Source: Verrucomicrobiales bacterium (GTDB taxonomy: Bacteria > Verrucomicrobiota > Verrucomicrobiia > Verrucomicrobiales > DEV007). From it: a stretch of DNA of 64,000 bases. How positions within the stretch are numbered: the first letter of the stretch is position 1; each line of letters opens with the position of its first letter. The notes beneath the pieces were generated by a model. The model had not been told where the DNA came from, ran no database searches, and worked only from the letters and a program-made list of their open reading frames with translations. The DNA lies in the NCBI GenBank assembly GCA_012960505.1, contig DUBC01000013.1:72821-136820 (forward strand), written 5' to 3'. This document shows, piece by piece, positions 1 through 10,019 of the stretch. Made by a program: the position numbers and the translations under genes.

Positions 1-774
<774 letters not shown>

Positions 775-858
775 TTACTCATTTGGAAATTAAATTAAAT
801 CCTATTCTTTCTTAGCTTTAATTTGGATATTTAAAGGGTAATCTTAAAAATATAGTGG

Positions 859-2025
859 TCACTTCGAATCTCCAATCAGTTTGGCAAACTCAGAAAAGAA
901 ATACTTGGCATCGTTTGGTCCGGGTGAAGCTTCGGGGTGATATTGAACGCTGAAAGTGGGGTGGTCATTGCTGCGAAGGCCTTCAACTGTGCCATCATTT
1001 AAATTAAGGTGAGTCACTTCGGCACTTGCAGGTAGTGAATCAGCATCAACGGCAAATCCGTGATTTTGTGATGTGATTGCCACTGCATTTGTTCTCAAAT
1101 CCTTGACTGGTTGATTGCCGCCGCGGTGGCCGAATTTAAGTTTATATGTTTTGCCTCCGATGGCATGAGCCAGTACTTGGTGGCCTAAACAAATTCCAAA
1201 TACAGGAATTTTCCCGAGCAATGATTTAATTTCTGCATGGATGTCACCTAGAGCTTCTGGGTCACCGGGCCCGTTAGAGAGAAATACCCCGTCAGGATTC
1301 ATGGATAGGACGTCCTCTGCCGAGGTTCTTGCGTTAACGACATCGACAGAAAAACCTTCACGCCGTAAGCATCGGAGAATGTTTTTCTTTATTCCAAAAT
1401 CATAAGCGACAATTTGATATTTAATTTCAGTAAGACTCTTATAATAATCTTTACCGTTCTTTTCTTCGGGTTTTGTTGTGGGGTTTGCTAACACCCATTC
1501 TCTACTCAAGGTGTTATCGGGATCCCAGCGATAAGGTTTTTCAGTCGTCACTTCCTGAACAAAATCCATTCCGACGACTCCATCAGATTTTGTTGCACGA
1601 GAGCAAGCCTCTTCTGGGGATATGTTTTCAGTGGTTAGGAGAGCTTTCATTGCTCCGCGCTCTCTTAAGTGTTTTGTTAGAGATCGAGTGTCAATCCCTT
1701 GAATTCCGATGATGTTATTATTCTTTAAATATGATTGCAGAGAACTTTCAGATCTCCAATTGCTAGGTTCTTCACAGAGCTCCTCAATTACAAATCCTTT
1801 TACGTGGGGGCAATTGCTTTCTGTATCAATATCATTGACCCCATAATTACCAATCAGTGGATAGGTCATCGTTACAATCTGGCCTCGGTATGACGGATCA
1901 GTTAGGATTTCCTGATAACCCGTCATTGATGTGTTAAAACAGATCTCTCCGCTCTGTTCACCAGTAGCGCCGAAAGCTTCACCTACAAAATGGCGACCGT
2001 CTTCAAGGGCAAGGATTGCTTTCAT
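859..2025 (-). CDS. carA: Carbamoyl-phosphate synthase small (glutaminase) subunit
   Basis: CarA hydrolyses glutamine and channels ammonia to CarB for carbamoyl phosphate, the precursor of pyrimidines and arginine. The 388-residue length is normal for the family. The N-terminal small-subunit domain (residues 1-150, with [16 protein letters not shown]) is followed by a class I glutamine amidotransferase domain. That domain carries the nucleophile Cys279 in GICLGHQ and the His363/Glu365 pair in [10 protein letters not shown], so the catalytic triad is complete. carB is not in this window. purA follows on the same strand. No leader or operator was recognised in the 94 bp upstream. Confidence 0.97.
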   Translation of the reverse strand: MKAILALEDGRHFVGEAFGATGEQSGEICFNTSMTGYQEILTDPSYRGQIVTMTYPLIGNYGVNDIDTESNCPHVKGFVIEELCEEPSNWRSESSLQSYLKNNNIIGIQGIDTRSLTKHLRERGAMKALLTTENISPEEACSRATKSDGVVGMDFVQEVTTEKPYRWDPDNTLSREWVLANPTTKPEEKNGKDYYKSLTEIKYQIVAYDFGIKKNILRCLRREGFSVDVVNARTSAEDVLSMNPDGVFLSNGPGDPEALGDIHAEIKSLLGKIPVFGICLGHQVLAHAIGGKTYKLKFGHRGGNQPVKDLRTNAVAITSQNHGFAVDADSLPASAEVTHLNLNDGTVEGLRSNDHPTFSVQYHPEASPGPNDAKYFFSEFAKLIGDSK

Positions 2026-2119
2026 TCTTTTTAAATAAAATGGGAGAATTTATGATTCGATGATTTATTACAGAGTTTTATAATGATGCAAGTAATGACG
2101 AAAGAAATCCTTAAATCCT

Positions 2120-3520
2120 TTAACTCTTATTATTGGTAATGATGGTTTTTATTTCTTTTAAAGGAATGTTTTGGGTTCGAAGACGTATCGTGTCTATGAT
2201 GGCCTCATTATCTTTAAATTTTAGATTCCGACCATAAATTCTACCTCCTTGCCAGGTCAAAATGCAACAAGGCAGGCCAGGTGGGGCCTTTTTAGATGCA
2301 GGTCTGAGGACTAGGGCATCAACCGAGCCAGTCAGGTCAAATTTCCGTTCACCGAAGAGAGTGGATCGGCATACCATCTCAACGTCTTCTTCGTTGCTAA
2401 AGATTCCGGTAAGATTACATTCGAAAAAATCGCCATTAGATAGAAGGACTCCATTTCTTCTACCATCTAAGAATTCATCAAACTTGTTTTCGATAGGGTG
2501 ATAAAACTCTATCCGTGAAATTGTAAGTAATGGTATCACTTTGCCACTGTGAACACCTCCTAGCTTGAAGATAGATTTATTTGCAGATTGAATAGGTGAA
2601 TGAAAAATGGTGCCGTCGATCAGAGCTATTTTCGGATGCAGTATTTTTTGAGATCCGAGTTCTTCTAGAGTTCCTATTTGTAAATGATCGAAAATTGTGG
2701 CCCAGCGTCGACGTGGTTTGCGACCTTGTCCGACCAAGCAGGCAATGGCATCTTCACCCATTTTATCTGGAAATGATCTAAGTTGTCGCCAGAATTCTCC
2801 GTCCGCTGATACGAAGCCAGTGATTTTACCGCCTTCTCGGGTCAATCGTATCCAGTGTCCAGGTCTTGAATTGCTGCGTGAATCGATTTTACTAATAGTT
2901 TCTCCTTCTTTGGTGTAATGAATGGATGCAGGGCGTCTGTGCGAAAGGGCAAGGAAAACGCTTTCTGCATTAGGGTCAGTTCCTTTGCGGATCATGATCC
3001 CGCTTTTTGTTTCCTGCTCGTAAGTATCTATTCTGGTGATTTTAGTTGTGACGTGTGTTTCGGTTTTGGAAATTGGACGATAAGCCATATAGAAAGATCC
3101 AAATTCTTCATTCCGTTCTGGTGATGAAGTTTCTACTAGGATGCTCCCGTTTTTTACTTTAACAGATCCTCCTCTTGGTAGCGGGCCAATGGCTGCTTCT
3201 ATCCATGGAAGAGGCAGGGGGCCGTCCTCATAAGGTTTAGCAGAAGTGTCCGATTTTGGTGCGTAGAATATGATTCGGCTCGTACAATTAAGATCTACTG
3301 CCTTTTCTATGCCTGCTGACCCTTCGCTTTTCTCCAGGAGAGTGCCTGTATGATCTCGGGTTTTAACCAGTTTAGTGCCTTCTGATTTAATGAATCCGCC
3401 CCACGCTGAATTGTTAGTGCTTTCAATGTCGACTCTGAATTCTGAACGTCCTTGCGTTGATAAGAGAAGGAGAAATAAATTCGTAATGTATACAGCTGAT
3501 TCGAGTTTTCTGTAATGCAT
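2120..3520 (-). CDS. Secreted protein with concanavalin-like (DUF1349-type) domain
   Basis: A 466-residue protein with a hydrophobic N-terminal stretch (about residues 8-22), read as a signal peptide. Residues ~150-285 resemble a DUF1349/LamG-like beta-sandwich: a 'GIMIRKG...ESVFLAL' strand pair, then 'GHWIRLTREGGKITGFVSADGEFWRQL', the way such domains compare observed and reference surfaces. The C-terminal ~170 residues are beta-rich without a recognised family. It is the last gene of the moxR operon direction, 11 bp after the toroid-repeat gene, so it is probably co-expressed with it. The function is unknown; a role in binding carbohydrate or protein outside the cytoplasm is an inference from the fold. 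Confidence 0.75.
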   Translation of the reverse strand: MHYRKLESAVYITNLFLLLLSTQGRSEFRVDIESTNNSAWGGFIKSEGTKLVKTRDHTGTLLEKSEGSAGIEKAVDLNCTSRIIFYAPKSDTSAKPYEDGPLPLPWIEAAIGPLPRGGSVKVKNGSILVETSSPERNEEFGSFYMAYRPISKTETHVTTKITRIDTYEQETKSGIMIRKGTDPNAESVFLALSHRRPASIHYTKEGETISKIDSRSNSRPGHWIRLTREGGKITGFVSADGEFWRQLRSFPDKMGEDAIACLVGQGRKPRRRWATIFDHLQIGTLEELGSQKILHPKIALIDGTIFHSPIQSANKSIFKLGGVHSGKVIPLLTISRIEFYHPIENKFDEFLDGRRNGVLLSNGDFFECNLTGIFSNEEDVEMVCRSTLFGERKFDLTGSVDALVLRPASKKAPPGLPCCILTWQGGRIYGRNLKFKDNEAIIDTIRLRTQNIPLKEIKTIITNNKS

Positions 3521-3531
3521 TCTATAAAAGA

Positions 3532-4596
3532 CTATCTTTGGTAAAGTGGGACGTAATGGTAAGGCATTGCTAAAATCATTGTGTAGACTGCAGTAGAATA
3601 AATGGGTCCTGGGCTGCTTCCATCGAGTTCTTTATTCCAGTATTTATTACCATCGTCATCGGTCCGAGCTCTTTCTAATAGTGTTTTATTCAGTGTTGAA
3701 TACCAATCAGCCCATACCTTTCCTCCTATCATGTACTGAGCAGGAGCTGCATAGAAATTTCCATACGTGAACCATCGATCTCCAGGCTTAAATTTAAGGT
3801 TTAGATATTTTGAACCGGCAGCGACTGTCGAGTCATCGTATTGACCGCAGACTTGAAGTGAATAAATTGCAGCGGCTGTTCTTGCGAATCCGGACCCTTG
3901 AGCGGGCTGATATCCGAAACCTCCATCACGTTTGTTGAAGCATTTTTTCACGTAATTAACAGCATCATCAATTGTTTTTTGAGGTACGGAAAGCCCACCG
4001 TTTTTGGCGGCCCTTAGAGCGACAACGGCCAGAACGGTTACGGAAATGTCTGCATCTCTGGCAATTGGTTGGTATCTCCATCCTCCTTGTGGATTTTGAC
4101 TGCTAACAATCACTTTGATCATTTTCTCAAGTTTGTTTTTTAAGGTATCATCATTTGTTTGGCCGTAGAGTTCGGCTAGTGCAATGCTCGCAATGCCGTG
4201 GAAGTACATGTATTGCCCACTGTTTTCATCACCTATCAATCCCTGATCATCTACTTGGGAGAGCAGATATCGAACGGCCAGATCGACATTCTTTCCGTAA
4301 GGGCCTTCATTAGGTAAGTTTCCGGCAGCTTGAAAAGCCATTAACGTGTAGGCAGTCATAGCAATTGGATACCGCGCCTCTTCACCGGTTTCTCCTGCCC
4401 AAGCTCCTGTAGGTGATTGCTTTGAGGCCAGGTAGGCGAGTGCCCCATTAATCACCGTCTCTGTTGCTGCATTAACTTTGACGGGATCTTCTAATCGGCC
4501 TTTGGAAGGAGCTCCGATTCCGAAATTTAGCAATGAGAGGAAAATTACTATATTTACTGATACTCTTTTAATAATATTTGTAATAGAGATTCCCAT
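3532..4596 (-). CDS. Secreted prenyltransferase/squalene-oxidase-repeat (alpha/alpha-toroid) protein
   Basis: A 354-residue protein with an N-terminal signal-like segment (residues ~8-28). It carries repeated units of the squalene-cyclase/prenyltransferase type, such as 'YLASKQSPTGAW', 'VIVSSQNPQGGWRYQP' and 'KCFNKRDGGFGYQP', each ending in the QxxxGGW/F-like turn. These repeats form an alpha/alpha-toroid. The Asp-rich DxDD acid motif of real squalene-hopene cyclases is not seen and the protein is exported, so terpene cyclisation is unlikely; a scaffold or binding role is more plausible. It follows the large coiled-coil gene by 43 bp. Proteins of this type are known next to MoxR/VWA operons in planctomycetes and verrucomicrobia. 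Fold call firm, function unknown. Confidence 0.82.
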   Translation of the reverse strand: MGISITNIIKRVSVNIVIFLSLLNFGIGAPSKGRLEDPVKVNAATETVINGALAYLASKQSPTGAWAGETGEEARYPIAMTAYTLMAFQAAGNLPNEGPYGKNVDLAVRYLLSQVDDQGLIGDENSGQYMYFHGIASIALAELYGQTNDDTLKNKLEKMIKVIVSSQNPQGGWRYQPIARDADISVTVLAVVALRAAKNGGLSVPQKTIDDAVNYVKKCFNKRDGGFGYQPAQGSGFARTAAAIYSLQVCGQYDDSTVAAGSKYLNLKFKPGDRWFTYGNFYAAPAQYMIGGKVWADWYSTLNKTLLERARTDDDGNKYWNKELDGSSPGPIYSTAVYTMILAMPYHYVPLYQR

Positions 4597-4639
4597 TTGT
4601 CGTGCTTCTCAGGCTAAAGGATTATTCGATCTACAGTTT

Positions 4640-7600
4640 TTATTTGTTCGTCGCTTTATCTGACAAGTTTTTAAGATATTGCTGAATGAGTGAACCGTAT
4701 TCTGCTGGGTAAGCATCTGATTTGGACTGGTTTAAAGTGCCCCTTTCACGTTTTGGTAACCCGATAAATTTGCTAGTTCCTCTTTCATCTCTCTTTGGTC
4801 CTTTTGCTCCACCAGTTCCAGCGTAATTGCCCTGATCACCATTCCCTTGCTCAGATGGTTGACCTTGACCTTCACCCTGACCTTTGCCTTCGCCTTGACC
4901 TTTGCCCTGACCTTTGCCTTCGCCTTGACCTTCGCCTTGACCTTCGCCTTGACCTTCACCCTGACCTTCACCCTGACCTTCACCCTGACCTTCACCTTCG
5001 CCTAGACCAGCTTGTGCAAGGGCAACTGCTGCTGCTGCTTGTGAAAGTGCGGCTGATGCTTCTTGTGATCCGCTTTGTGCGGAGGCTCCTTGGCTTGAGG
5101 ATGCGGCGCTTTGGGCCTGACCTAGCGACCCTTGCGCTTGATTAAGTGCGCTTTGGGCGGATGGTGGCAATCCGTTGCTACTAGGCGCCCCTGAGGCAAG
5201 TGGGCTAATTGCATCAGACGCTTGTCCTAAAGGCGCTGCTGCAGATGCGATTCCTGCAGCGGCCAATTGTTCAGTAAGTTCTTTGATGGCATTTTGCTCA
5301 GATTGGAATTCACTCGGGGACCCCTGACCTTTGCCTTCGCCTTGACCTTTGCCTTCGCCTTGACCTTTGCCTTCGCCTTGACCTTTGCCCTCGCCCTGAC
5401 CTTCGCCCTGACCTTCGCCCTGACCTTCGCCTTCGCCCTGACCTGCGCCCTGACCTTCGCCTTCGCCCTGACCTGCGCCTTCGGCAGCTTCTCCTAGTGC
5501 ATTTTGTGCTGCTTCCATTTGTTCAATGGCTCCTGGAAGGTCTCCAAAGGCTAGTTCAGTGGCGGCAATGTCAGCGGCAATTGCAGCCTGAGTCAGAGCT
5601 GGATCTGTTGGCGAATTTGTAGAGGCTTCGCTGACAGCTTCTGCTAATGCTTTCTGACGAGCGGCCAGTTCATTTGAAGCGTTTTGTGCTTCTGCTAATG
5701 TTTCCTGAGCCTCAGCAACTGCGGCCTGAGCTTCAGCAATTGCGGCAGCGGCTTCAGATAAAGCAGAAGGATCAGTCGGAGATTGTTGGCCTAATGATTC
5801 CGCCAACTCAGCTGCGCGTTCTTCGAGAGATGCTTTGGCTTCGTTCAAGTCGTTAAGGGCTCCGCTCTGTTCTGGAGTCGCGCCTGCTGGGTCTCCCTGA
5901 GCGAGTTCATTGGAAGCGGTTTCTTGCTTTTCTGATGCTTCTCCAAGTTCGTTAGAAGCTTCGGGGGCGCTTTCGGCTGCCTCGGCTGCTAGATCACTAG
6001 TTTGTTCTTGTAATCCTTTCTGAGTTTCTGCCAGATCCTCTGAAGCTTGTTGGGGATTTTCTCCCTGATTTTGTTGAGGGATAGAATCAGCAGTTGATTC
6101 ATTAATCTCGGTTTGATCTTCAATCAGAGGTTCAATTTTTTCTATGAGATCATTGATGTTTGCAAGTTCTTCGGCGGCATTTTTTAATTCTTCAAGTTCA
6201 TTTTCTATTGCTTGTTCAGCTTCCCCGAGCTTGTCGATAGCTTTTTGTTGGGCTTGTGGAGAGTTTTCGCCCGCTGCAAGATCGGCACCAGCTTCGGCCA
6301 TGGATGCCATCGCTTCAGCAAGAGCAGCAGCAGCTTCAGAGATACCTTCTTCTTCTGCACTCGCTGCAGCTTCCCCTGTCTTCGCTTCTAGCTCGGCCTG
6401 TTCAGCTGATTTTTCTTGGAGCTCTGAATCGTTCTGTGCTTTTTCTGCCTCTGCAGTTGCTTCTTTAAGAGATTCTTCTGCTTCCTTGATTTCCTTTACT
6501 TGGTCTAAGAGATTCTCAATAGATTTGATCTTGTCACTAGGAATTTCAGCGACTGCTTCAGATTCTGTGATTTTTTCTATTAGTGCTTCTCTGGCTTCGG
6601 CAAGTTTTTCTAGGGCCGCTCTTTCACGAGGAAGAGCGTTCTCTCGACGCTCCGCGACTGATTTGTTTTCTTTTAATGCGTCACGGGCTTCTTGCATCTC
6701 CGGGGTGGATTGTTCAATTGCTTCTGAGGCTTGAGGGGCCACTTCTGCTAGCTCTTCTCCAAGGAAGTTTGTGAGGTCTGCAAGTTCTCCCTGTTCTTTG
6801 GCTAACTTTGCAGTTTTCTTTTCTGCTTCCGACTGACCCTGATTTTGCACAAATTGGTTCTTGGCTTGGTTGAAAGTTTGATCGAGCCTTGCCTGGGCCT
6901 GTTCGACTCTTTGATTTAGTACCCTACTTTCCCTTTCAGTTTCTTGTTCGAGCTGCCTTGTCCTGCGTTCCTTGAGTTGTTTCTTTTGAGTGAGGAGCCT
7001 CTCTTTGGCCCTTAACTGATTCTCTTTGCCCCTTAACTGGCTCTCTTTGGCCCTTAGCTGGTTTTCTAAATTTCTTATTTGCTGTGGATTGTTTTGCTCT
7101 TTCGCCTTTTCTAATTGCTCTTTCGCTTTGTCTAATTGCTCTTTCTCCTTTTCTAATTGCTCTTTTGCCTTTTCAACATTTTTCGAAGCGATCTGTTCTT
7201 GAGAATTTAAGGCGTTCTGTTCAATTTTTTCCACTTTCTTGAGTTCCTTTATGCGTTCCTCTTTATTAAATTCGCTGAAGCGAATGCCCTTTTCGAGTTG
7301 TTCTATTCTTTTCTGAATGTGTAAAGGGAAGTCCTTAGTAGAGATTTTTGAATTGTCCTTTTTATCAAGTTTTTCAGTTCCTTGTTCAATTTCTGCTTCT
7401 TTATCAATGATGTCTTCTAGGCGCTCCAAAGCTTCTACCATTTGTTCCAGATCACCTTTTTCAGGTTCAAGTATCTTGGCCAGTTTCCATAGAGTGTCCC
7501 TTGATTTCTTTTCAAAGGACACTGCGCTCATGACTCTCTTCCCTTTGATTTCGTCAACGGCCTTCTGGAGAGCATCATTCAGTTTGGATTCGTTTGCATA

Positions 7601-8320
7601 TTGGAGTGCTTTTGTTGGCCTTTGGTCAGGAGATCCTACTGTGAGCTTTGAGAGGTCTTTGAGTTTATTAACGACTGAGGCGACTTCTCCTCCTAGGGCT
7701 TCTTGTTCGGCGGATTGGAGCTGAAGGGATATTTGTTCAGATCGAGTTGGGCTACCTGGATTAAATGCTCCTGATGATGCTAAGGATATGGCTTCATGTA
7801 GATTGGTTGTTTGCCGATTGCCTAGCTCTTTAACGAGTCGAGCTAAATCGAAAAGAGCTACCTGAGATTGATATTCCAGTAAGATTCGATGCAACTGAAC
7901 AATGACTCCTTTCTGACCAGCATAAGCGTTCAGAATCTTCACGCTTGCGCCAGCTGAGTTAGGATCCTTTTTATTGTCCTCTCTTGCTCCGGTGAGAAGG
8001 TTTACGATTTCCTTCATCTGATCCTTGGAAAGTTGCCCGAGAACCTGTCTAATTGCTTTAATTACTTGCAAGTCGCTGCCTTGTAAGCCATTACGATTGA
8101 ATTCATCAATTAATAAATCAAGCTGCTCCGCTGTCCGTTGAGTCGTATCTTTGATGCGTTGTTGTTTCCGTTCTTGATTTAGAAGTAAGTTGCCTGGAAA
8201 GGCTCCAGGAGCTTGAAATTGTAACAGCGAGAATAGGGCGACCACTGCTAATAGATAATTTAATGGCGCATTCATAAATTTATTTAATGTAAATGGTTTC
8301 TGGTAAATACCAAATTTCAA
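4640..8320 (-). CDS. Giant exported Ala/Glu coiled-coil protein with Gly-Glu-Gly-Gln repeat arrays
   Basis: A 1226-residue protein. A hydrophobic segment (residues ~17-38, [16 protein letters not shown]) could be a signal peptide or anchor. Residues ~330-500 are a long charged coiled coil ([14 protein letters not shown] repeats). Residues ~500-940 are Ala/Glu-rich helical repeats. Two low-complexity arrays of [10 protein letters not shown] follow (about residues 945-1000 and 1104-1155), separated by an Ala/Ser-rich helix. The C-terminus has an ordered tail ([10 protein letters not shown], then [17 protein letters not shown]). Its start overlaps the stop of the preceding gene by 4 bp (ATGA), implying translational coupling. 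It looks like the detached C-terminal half of a DUF4175-type protein. Biochemical function unknown. Confidence 0.8.
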   Translation of the reverse strand: MKFGIYQKPFTLNKFMNAPLNYLLAVVALFSLLQFQAPGAFPGNLLLNQERKQQRIKDTTQRTAEQLDLLIDEFNRNGLQGSDLQVIKAIRQVLGQLSKDQMKEIVNLLTGAREDNKKDPNSAGASVKILNAYAGQKGVIVQLHRILLEYQSQVALFDLARLVKELGNRQTTNLHEAISLASSGAFNPGSPTRSEQISLQLQSAEQEALGGEVASVVNKLKDLSKLTVGSPDQRPTKALQYANESKLNDALQKAVDEIKGKRVMSAVSFEKKSRDTLWKLAKILEPEKGDLEQMVEALERLEDIIDKEAEIEQGTEKLDKKDNSKISTKDFPLHIQKRIEQLEKGIRFSEFNKEERIKELKKVEKIEQNALNSQEQIASKNVEKAKEQLEKEKEQLDKAKEQLEKAKEQNNPQQIRNLENQLRAKESQLRGKENQLRAKERLLTQKKQLKERRTRQLEQETERESRVLNQRVEQAQARLDQTFNQAKNQFVQNQGQSEAEKKTAKLAKEQGELADLTNFLGEELAEVAPQASEAIEQSTPEMQEARDALKENKSVAERRENALPRERAALEKLAEAREALIEKITESEAVAEIPSDKIKSIENLLDQVKEIKEAEESLKEATAEAEKAQNDSELQEKSAEQAELEAKTGEAAASAEEEGISEAAAALAEAMASMAEAGADLAAGENSPQAQQKAIDKLGEAEQAIENELEELKNAAEELANINDLIEKIEPLIEDQTEINESTADSIPQQNQGENPQQASEDLAETQKGLQEQTSDLAAEAAESAPEASNELGEASEKQETASNELAQGDPAGATPEQSGALNDLNEAKASLEERAAELAESLGQQSPTDPSALSEAAAAIAEAQAAVAEAQETLAEAQNASNELAARQKALAEAVSEASTNSPTDPALTQAAIAADIAATELAFGDLPGAIEQMEAAQNALGEAAEGAGQGEGEGQGAGQGEGEGQGEGQGEGQGEGKGQGEGKGQGEGKGQGEGKGQGSPSEFQSEQNAIKELTEQLAAAGIASAAAPLGQASDAISPLASGAPSSNGLPPSAQSALNQAQGSLGQAQSAASSSQGASAQSGSQEASAALSQAAAAVALAQAGLGEGEGQGEGQGEGQGEGQGEGQGEGQGEGKGQGKGQGEGKGQGEGQGQPSEQGNGDQGNYAGTGGAKGPKRDERGTSKFIGLPKRERGTLNQSKSDAYPAEYGSLIQQYLKNLSDKATNK
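4855..5010 (-). repeat. 12-bp minisatellite coding Gly-Glu-Gly-Gln, array 1
   Basis: Imperfect tandem copies of a 12-bp unit (on the plus strand CCTTCACCCTGA or CCTTCGCCTTGA variants) encode GEGQ, with some GEGKGQ units of 18 bp. Unit length is always a multiple of three, so copy-number change would keep the reading frame. The array lies near the 3' end of the coiled-coil gene. Confidence 0.9.
5322..5485 (-). repeat. 12/18-bp minisatellite coding GEGQ and GEGKGQ, array 2
   Basis: A second array of the same family, about 310 bp from the first and in the same frame. One half is made of regular 18-bp GEGKGQ units and the other of GEGQ and GAGQ units. The shared unit suggests one array seeded the other by unequal recombination or slippage. 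Confidence 0.9.
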
Positions 8321-10014
8321 TCTTCTTTAATCGGTTTCTCGGAGTTTTTACGAATTATAGTCTCTAAGTCCTTATTTAATATTTCTTGATCAGTTGTTGC
8401 TTCATCTATACTGCCCAGTGCATCTGAGGTTCTGCCAAGTAAATCAGCACGTTTTTCTTCAGGGGTTACAACTCGAAGTAATAAGTGTTCGCTGCTGCCA
8501 ATGTTTGGGCCGGCTGTGTTTTGATCTGATGCTTCTAGCCAATATTCTATCTCATCACCTTCAGCTAATCCAGGGTTCAAAGAACTGAGGTCCCAGTCAA
8601 ATTGATCACTGATTTTTTTTGGCTCGGTTTTGAGATCGGTGATTGAGATCGATGTAGGATCAGACCCGCTTCTCTGGTAACGAAGGTTCACCGTAGCTAT
8701 CCCGAACCTGTCATTCGCTTCATATTTTATTAAAAACTTGGCTTTTCGTGTGACAAGTTCTTCGTTTCTTTTGGGATAAGTGATACGAATTTGGGGCGCC
8801 AGATCTGATAATAGGGTAACTTTATATATTGAGTTACTGGATGATTTCATTTCATCTTGATCTGTCAAAGAGATGCTGAATCCAGAAAGGTCATTGGAAG
8901 GAATCGTGAATGTTACGCTTCCTGCCGATTTGTTTGCGCTATCAATGATGAGTGGAGTTCCTTTATCTTCTTCAATGAAGCGAATTGCTCCTGACTTGAG
9001 CTCTTTTGTTGAGGAAATGTTAAGGGTGACTGTGCTTCCTGGGAAAAAAGTAAAGTCTCCTGGCACATGTTGAGAGGATTCTTGTTTGGTGAATTCTGGA
9101 TATTTTTGAGTAGCGGTTAGTCCTTTGATTTGTGGCCGTTCTAAAGCGATGACTTTATAATCTTCAGTGCGCGCGTCATCGATTGAGGCGTTGTAGGTGA
9201 ATGATTCGGGGACGTCTTCAATGATTGCTGAATACTTTCCATCTATATTTTCATCTTTGGTTAGCGGTAGATTCATTTTTTGATTTGAAGAGTAATGAAT
9301 CTTTAGAATACCTTTAAGTTCACTGCTTTTTTTTGTCTCCACGAAAAATTCCATTGTTACATCATCACCAATTCCAACTTTCTCAATTTGGGGAATCTTA
9401 ACAATTCTTGTGTCTCGTGGGATAGCGATTTCTTTGCCAAAGGCTCTTTGTAGTAGGGTAGGGATGGAGTCGCGGTTAAGAAAAGCCCAGCCGCCTGATG
9501 CACTCAAAACGATTAGCAAGAGAATGATTGCTCGGGCCGTTTTTTTAAAGTTTACTATTTTATTAAATCTAAAGCGTCCAGATTCGGTTTCGGCTTCTCT
9601 GATCATTGAATGGATCATTTCAATGGGTGCGTTTTCCGGGATTGTGGCTTTTCCTTTATGGAACTGAATAGAACTTATGAGTCTACTGTCGAATTTTTTG
9701 TAATGCTTTTCTACAGTGAGAGCCAATTCCTCATCGTTTTTCCTTTGGGTGACCAAAGAGATTATTGCCCATAGACCGCAGATCCCTGATAACAATTGGA
9801 TGGAAGTTAAACTGGTTTTTCGTGTTTGTAACGACAGCTCATTTATCAAATCGATAAATAGTAAAGCTGTGAAAAGTCCTAAGATGATAGATATTGTTAG
9901 TGCTGTTCTCCGATAAAGTTCAACAGCTACAATTGAGCGTCTTGCCCTTGCAAGTCGGCGCTTCAGGATCTTGCTCCTGCCAATCTTATACGACTCTTTC
10001 GTTTGGTTGGGCAC
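8317..10014 (-). CDS. DUF4175-like membrane protein with periplasmic Ig-like domain
   Basis: A 565-residue protein. Two hydrophobic helices sit near the N-terminus (TALTISIILGLFTALLFIDL and LLSGICGLWAIISLV), and a third at ~160-180 (AIILLLIVLSASGGWAF). The remainder is a beta-rich extracytoplasmic region with repeated Ig-like features such as 'DRFGIATVNLRYQRSG' and 'DEIEYWLEASDQNTAGPN'. The C-terminus enters a short charged helix. This matches the N-terminal half of DUF4175-type proteins found beside MoxR/VWA genes, the other half being the separate coiled-coil gene downstream (4-bp overlap). It sits 5 bp after the upstream VWA gene. The family assignment comes from architecture and context, not a search. 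Confidence 0.7.
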   Translation of the reverse strand: MPNQTKESYKIGRSKILKRRLARARRSIVAVELYRRTALTISIILGLFTALLFIDLINELSLQTRKTSLTSIQLLSGICGLWAIISLVTQRKNDEELALTVEKHYKKFDSRLISSIQFHKGKATIPENAPIEMIHSMIREAETESGRFRFNKIVNFKKTARAIILLLIVLSASGGWAFLNRDSIPTLLQRAFGKEIAIPRDTRIVKIPQIEKVGIGDDVTMEFFVETKKSSELKGILKIHYSSNQKMNLPLTKDENIDGKYSAIIEDVPESFTYNASIDDARTEDYKVIALERPQIKGLTATQKYPEFTKQESSQHVPGDFTFFPGSTVTLNISSTKELKSGAIRFIEEDKGTPLIIDSANKSAGSVTFTIPSNDLSGFSISLTDQDEMKSSSNSIYKVTLLSDLAPQIRITYPKRNEELVTRKAKFLIKYEANDRFGIATVNLRYQRSGSDPTSISITDLKTEPKKISDQFDWDLSSLNPGLAEGDEIEYWLEASDQNTAGPNIGSSEHLLLRVVTPEEKRADLLGRTSDALGSIDEATTDQEILNKDLETIIRKNSEKPIKED

Positions 10015-10019
10015 GTTTT

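Noticed and set aside
4855..5485. CRISPR-like regular repeats
   Set aside because: The units are 12-18 bp, contiguous, without spacers and in frame with a protein gene.
4795..5497. Long open frames on the plus strand across the GEGQ arrays, rich in Leu/Asp or Ala/Phe/Thr
   Set aside because: They are antisense readings of the coding repeats in the 1226-residue protein, with no start context or conserved features.
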